From: an uncultured Oscillospiraceae bacterium | GTDB taxonomy: Bacteria; Bacillota_A; Clostridia; Oscillospirales; Oscillospiraceae | Direction: 5' to 3' | Assembly (NCBI GenBank): GCA_910579155.1 | Contig: CAJTTS010000120.1 | Coordinates: 1-8,720, forward strand | DNA length: 8,720 nt | Part shown: positions 7,162 through 8,720 of the stretch, one piece after another | Position numbering within the stretch: the first letter of the stretch is position 1 | Layout of the letters: every line of letters starts with the position of its first letter | Notes under the pieces: model-generated | What the model was told of the DNA's origin: nothing | The model's input: only the letters and a program-made list of their open reading frames with translations | Database searches by the model: none | Position numbers and translations under genes: made by a program

Positions 7162-7223
7162 ATTTTGTGGAAAATGGGGAAAGTACCGCTATGGCTTGAA
7201 TGTCAGGGGCATAGATGGTATAC
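7153..7223. repeat. 9-bp inverted repeat joining two divergent -10 regions
   Basis: GTATACCAT at 7153-7161 and ATGGTATAC at 7215-7223 are exact inverse complements 53 nt apart. Each covers the extended -10 of one divergent promoter, so a dimeric or tetrameric repressor could bind both. No dedicated regulator is identified for it. Confidence 0.65.
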
Positions 7224-7224
7224 T
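7196..7224 (+). promoter_or_regulatory. Promoter of the zinc-ribbon gene
   Basis: TTGAAT (7196-7201), a 17-nt spacer and TATACT (7219-7224), with TGG just before the -10 (extended -10). Start of transcription is expected near 7231, giving a leader of about 65 nt. It is the best sigma-A type promoter in the window. Confidence 0.7.
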
Positions 7225-7240
7225 GTTTTCAGACAAGCGG

Positions 7241-7261
7241 GGCACAGCCGGTGGCTGTGCC
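7241..7261 (+). promoter_or_regulatory. Leader hairpin upstream of the zinc-ribbon gene
   Basis: GGCACAGCC and GGCTGTGCC form a perfect 9-bp stem with a 3-nt loop, about 10 nt after the predicted transcription start and 26 nt before the ribosome site. There is no T-tract after it, so it is not a terminator; it may stabilise the leader or bind a protein. Confidence 0.55.
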
Positions 7262-7295
7262 TCAGATACTGAATTGGATGGGGAGTGAGGAAAAA

Positions 7296-7475
7296 ATGGT
7301 CTTTGTTTGCGATCACTGCCACTTTGAGCTGGAGGCCGGGGCCAAGCCCAGCCAGTGCCCGGACTGTGGGAAGATGGGCTATATCCGTACCGCCACCCTG
7401 GACGAGAGCCGGGCGTTCCAGGCCCGAAAGCGGGAGGACGTGTGGCATGATGCCGCGCCCGCCATGGCCGGCTGA
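7296..7475 (+). CDS. Small zinc-ribbon protein
   Basis: 59 residues, ATG at 7296 with GTGAGG 5 nt upstream. Two CxxC knuckles (Cys5-Cys8 in CDHC and Cys21-Cys24 in CPDC) separated by 12 residues make a rubredoxin/rubrerythrin-like zinc ribbon; the following CGKMGYI fits that fold. The C-terminal half is charged (ESRAFQARKREDVW) and may be helical. It is the only gene on the plus strand, has its own promoter and leader hairpin, and is separated from neighbours by hairpins on both sides. Such mini-ribbons can be DNA-, RNA- or protein-binding adaptors or metal sensors; nothing here selects among them. An upstream in-frame ATG at 7215 lies in the -10 and is not used in this call. Confidence 0.75.
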   Translation: MVFVCDHCHFELEAGAKPSQCPDCGKMGYIRTATLDESRAFQARKREDVWHDAAPAMAG

Positions 7476-7520
7476 AAACGAAAAACGGCCCCGGCAGCTC
7501 CATTTCTGGAGTTGCCGGGG
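7475..7520 (-). terminator. Rho-independent terminator, minus strand
   Basis: A 14-bp stem (7489-7502 with 7507-7520, one G·U) and a TTTC loop. On the minus strand it is followed by CCGTTTTTCGTTTT, a good T-tract. On the plus strand the following bases are GCGCTGCTTT, a poor tract, so the zinc-ribbon gene may be terminated only weakly. It would stop transcripts coming from the ribbon-helix-helix and small-ORF region. Confidence 0.78.
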
Positions 7521-7701
7521 GCGCTGCTTTGCCTCTGTGCTGTTGAGGGGCGGGGGGAGGCCGTCACACTGGGCCACACGGGGGCCAACGCCGCGTTTTA
7601 CCTTCTGGGCGGGGCGCGGGTGCCGCCTGCCTGAGCGTGGGCACAAACGGCCTCAAACGGGCAACGCTAGTCAGGTAAAGTTGACCATCTTGAGCGTTGA
7701 T
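7521..7701. other. Intergenic stretch with no convincing gene
   Basis: Between the terminator and the small ORF no frame on either strand has a plausible ribosome site with coding-like content. The only notable short frame is the 28-codon one at 7671-7757 on the minus strand (GGGAG 5 nt before its ATG, ending IKSTLKMVNFT), which overlaps the small ORF in another frame. The rest (7521-7670) is GC-rich and featureless to my eye. Confidence 0.5.
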
Positions 7702-7791
7702 TTAATCCGTTTGTACGAACCATGCTGCAGCATCAACCTTGCGTGTACGCTTGTCATTCGCGCTCCCAGGGCGCTTTTGCTGTAACGCCAT
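7702..7791 (-). CDS. Possible small basic peptide gene (29 residues)
   Basis: ATG at 7791 is preceded by AAAGGAGG and a 5-nt spacer, one of the best ribosome sites in the window. The product is MALQQKRPGSANDKRTRKVD followed by AAAWFVQTD, strongly basic in the middle. It lies 90 nt downstream of the double ribbon-helix-helix gene, and a minus-strand terminator follows about 180 nt later, so a transcript with this ORF is plausible. Shifting frame near its end would continue as IKSTLKMVNFT, so a frameshifted longer gene is another reading. It may also be a leader peptide. I do not recognise a family. Confidence 0.4.
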   Translation of the reverse strand: MALQQKRPGSANDKRTRKVDAAAWFVQTD

Positions 7792-7830
7792 GTTGGCCTC
7801 CTTTCAACCCTTTGTGCTGCTTATGCAATT

Positions 7831-7865
7831 GGACAGGACCATCCCCAGTTGGGATGGTCCTGTCC
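7831..7865. repeat. Perfect 15-bp inverted repeat with 5-nt loop
   Basis: GGACAGGACCATCCC, CAGTT, then the exact complement. It begins 15 nt after the stop of the double ribbon-helix-helix gene and lies about 26 nt before the small ORF's ribosome site. There is no T-tract on either side, so it is not a classical intrinsic terminator. It may be an RNA stability or processing hairpin, or a protein binding site. Confidence 0.8.
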
Positions 7866-7880
7866 ATCTGATTGCTGATA

Positions 7881-8249
7881 TTAGGCGCTGCGCTCAGCAT
7901 TCTCCTTCTCTTCAATCTCCCGAGCCTTGCGCTCGGCCTCGTCCAGCGCATCCTCGATGAGTCCCAGCACGAACTCCTTCTGGGTGAACTTGTGTCCGGT
8001 GCGGGCGGTTTCCCGCTCCAGGTGTGCCTTGATGCGCTGGAAAAGGGTTTCTCCGATCTGGAAGGCCATCGTCCGGGTTTTTTCGTTCGTCATGATCTCA
8101 TTACCTCCATTTTCTTTCATTTCGAAGTATTCGGTCAGCAGGTTGGTGATGTACTGCGCGGTGGTGAGGCCCGCCTGTTCCCGGGCTTCCGAGATTTTTT
8201 GATGCAGGTCGAGCCCAATCTGAGCACAGAGGTTCTTTGTGGCTGCCAT
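7881..8249 (-). CDS. Tandem ribbon-helix-helix-like DNA-binding protein
   Basis: 122 residues, ATG at 8249, with GGGGA 7 nt upstream. Two copies of a ribbon-helix-helix pattern can be aligned: residues 5-43 (AQIGLDLHQKI, then LTTAQYITNLLTEYF) and 58-105 (FQIGETLFQRI, then FTQKEFVLGLIEDAL), joined by a short linker. The C-terminal 20 residues are charged and probably coiled coil (DEAERKAREIEEKENAE). Such proteins are usually repressors, antitoxins or relaxosome accessory factors; two domains in one chain would give a built-in dimer. No toxin gene is adjacent. Met53 (8093) has its own GGAGG site, so the second domain may also be made alone. Position between the recombinase and the element genes fits a regulator of the element; this is inference. 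Confidence 0.72.
   Translation of the reverse strand: MAATKNLCAQIGLDLHQKISEAREQAGLTTAQYITNLLTEYFEMKENGGNEIMTNEKTRTMAFQIGETLFQRIKAHLERETARTGHKFTQKEFVLGLIEDALDEAERKAREIEEKENAERSA
8104..8108 (-). promoter_or_regulatory. Internal ribosome site before Met53 of the ribbon-helix-helix gene
   Basis: GGAGG, 10 nt before an in-frame ATG at 8093. Initiation here would give a 70-residue protein with only the second domain and the charged tail. Confidence 0.5.
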
Positions 8250-8282
8250 GGTGTTGATCCCCTTTCGTTTGATTGTGACCCA

Positions 8283-8288
8283 AGTATA
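8283..8288 (-). promoter_or_regulatory. Candidate -10 of the ribbon-helix-helix gene
   Basis: TATACT on the minus strand inside the palindrome AGTATACT, 33 nt before the ATG at 8249. The -35 position reads TAGCTT, a poor match, and there is no TG extension. The palindrome could serve as an autoregulatory operator. Confidence 0.3.
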
Positions 8289-8365
8289 CTCGAAAGGCAC
8301 GGCGAAAGCTATTACCAGCACCACCAAGGATTAACACGCATAAAGAATGTTTTATAAATCTGCGG

Positions 8366-8407
8366 AGAAGTAACAGCATGGTGTAACAGCGCCATGCTGT
8401 TACTTCT
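8366..8407. repeat. Perfect 16-bp inverted repeat after the recombinase gene
   Basis: AGAAGTAACAGCATGG at 8366-8381 and its exact complement at 8392-8407, loop 10 nt. It begins 1 nt after the recombinase stop. On the minus strand no T-tract follows (CCGCAGATTT), on the plus strand CTTTT follows. It may act as a 3' stability hairpin or, less likely, a recombination-related site. Confidence 0.75.
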
Positions 8408-8408
8408 T

Positions 8409-8720
8409 TTACCTGCGATATTCCGGGGAAAAATCAATTTCCCCAATAAAATTGTAGTGTACGTCTATCCGCTGTACGCGGTGGCCGCTGGATTTGTCGG
8501 CTTCATGGACAACGATCTTTTCCACAAACTCATGCAGAAGCTGGGGAGTCAACTCTGTCGGCTCGGTGTACTTCTTTACGATTTTCAAAAAACTCTTAAC
8601 ATTGACGGCTTGCACCTCAGCAGCCTCAACAATGACGCTCAGGCTTCCAACAGACTTTTTCAATCCTGCCTGCTCCGCTTCATAGGTTGCGGACAGTTTG
8701 GTAAACCGTTCATCTGTTAG
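8409..8720 (-). CDS. Large serine recombinase, C-terminal 103 residues only
   Basis: The frame is open from the right edge to TAA at 8409-8411; the catalytic N-terminal resolvase domain and the recombinase domain lie outside the window. The visible part begins in a helical segment (RFTKLSATYEAEQAGLKKSV), consistent with the coiled-coil region of large serine recombinases, and ends with the DUF4368-type tail: LTPQLLHEFVEKIVVHEAD, SSGHRVQRIDVHYNFIGEI. This tail is typical of recombinases that insert and excise Tn4451/TndX-type and related conjugative elements of Clostridia. The gene probably encodes the integrase of the element or of a neighbouring one. GC content falls visibly here compared with the surface operon. 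Catalytic integrity cannot be judged. Confidence 0.9.
   Translation of the reverse strand, partial: LTDERFTKLSATYEAEQAGLKKSVGSLSVIVEAAEVQAVNVKSFLKIVKKYTEPTELTPQLLHEFVEKIVVHEADKSSGHRVQRIDVHYNFIGEIDFSPEYRR

Noticed and set aside
7215..7295. Longer zinc-ribbon protein starting at 7215
   Set aside because: The ATG lies in the -10 of the promoter and has no ribosome site.
7203..7646. 147-codon minus-strand frame opposite the zinc-ribbon gene
   Set aside because: It runs through the terminator hairpin and has neither a domain nor a ribosome site. The opposite strand has the CxxC gene with a clear promoter.
7722..7733. 12-bp palindrome ATGCTGCAGCAT
   Set aside because: Exact, but short and inside the candidate small ORF. 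There is no second copy or promoter overlap that would support an operator.
8394..8720. Plus-strand frame at the right end
   Set aside because: It is the shadow of the recombinase tail, whose minus-strand translation matches a known C-terminal motif.
1..8720. CRISPR arrays, tRNA or rRNA genes, insertion sequences
   Set aside because: I saw no regularly spaced direct repeats, no tRNA-like fold and no transposase. The Cna-B repeats are diverged protein domains, not DNA repeats.

Overview
The window looks like part of an integrative or mobilizable element from a GC-rich gut Clostridia-type Firmicute (Oscillospirales or Lachnospirales would fit). This rests on strong GGAGG-type ribosome sites, a large serine recombinase of the DUF4368 type, a CHC2/toprim primase-like protein, a sortase and a Cna-B surface protein. 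No species can be named from sequence alone. Nearly all genes lie on the minus strand and are read from right to left.

Right end (8720 to about 7500): the C-terminal tail of a large serine recombinase enters the window and stops at 8409, followed by a perfect 16-bp inverted repeat. Next comes a small protein with two ribbon-helix-helix-like domains (7881-8249), which has a second in-frame start with its own ribosome site. After it are a perfect 15-bp inverted repeat, a tiny ORF with a near-ideal ribosome site (7702-7791) and a minus-strand terminator (7475-7520). Base composition is visibly lower in GC at the recombinase end.

Control region (about 7480 to 7000): the only plus-strand gene, a 59-residue zinc-ribbon protein (7296-7475), has a good promoter (7196-7224). 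A second, minus-facing extended -10 lies back-to-back with it, and the two -10 regions form a 9-bp inverted repeat. A terminator-like hairpin (7021-7057) separates this region from the next operon.

Surface and conjugation-type operon (6994 to 1): a toprim primase-like protein, a secreted protein with a lipobox-like signal and a C-terminal membrane helix, a sortase, a stalk-plus-CHAP/NlpC-like cysteine hydrolase, and a very large secreted adhesin. The adhesin has an N-terminal thioester (Cys-Gln) domain and at least nine Cna-B isopeptide domains, and runs off the left edge. The five genes share one reading frame. My inference is that the element encodes its own cell-surface attachment apparatus: the adhesin forms covalent contact, the sortase anchors or polymerizes it, the hydrolase remodels peptidoglycan, and the membrane protein supports assembly. 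This could serve mating contact or host attachment.

The most interesting points are the full set of thioester and isopeptide residues in a mobile-element adhesin, a terminator-like hairpin that ends directly at the adhesin's ribosome site, an ACG where the primase start codon should be, the internally restarted double ribbon-helix-helix protein, and a GTATAC core shared by the three candidate promoters.
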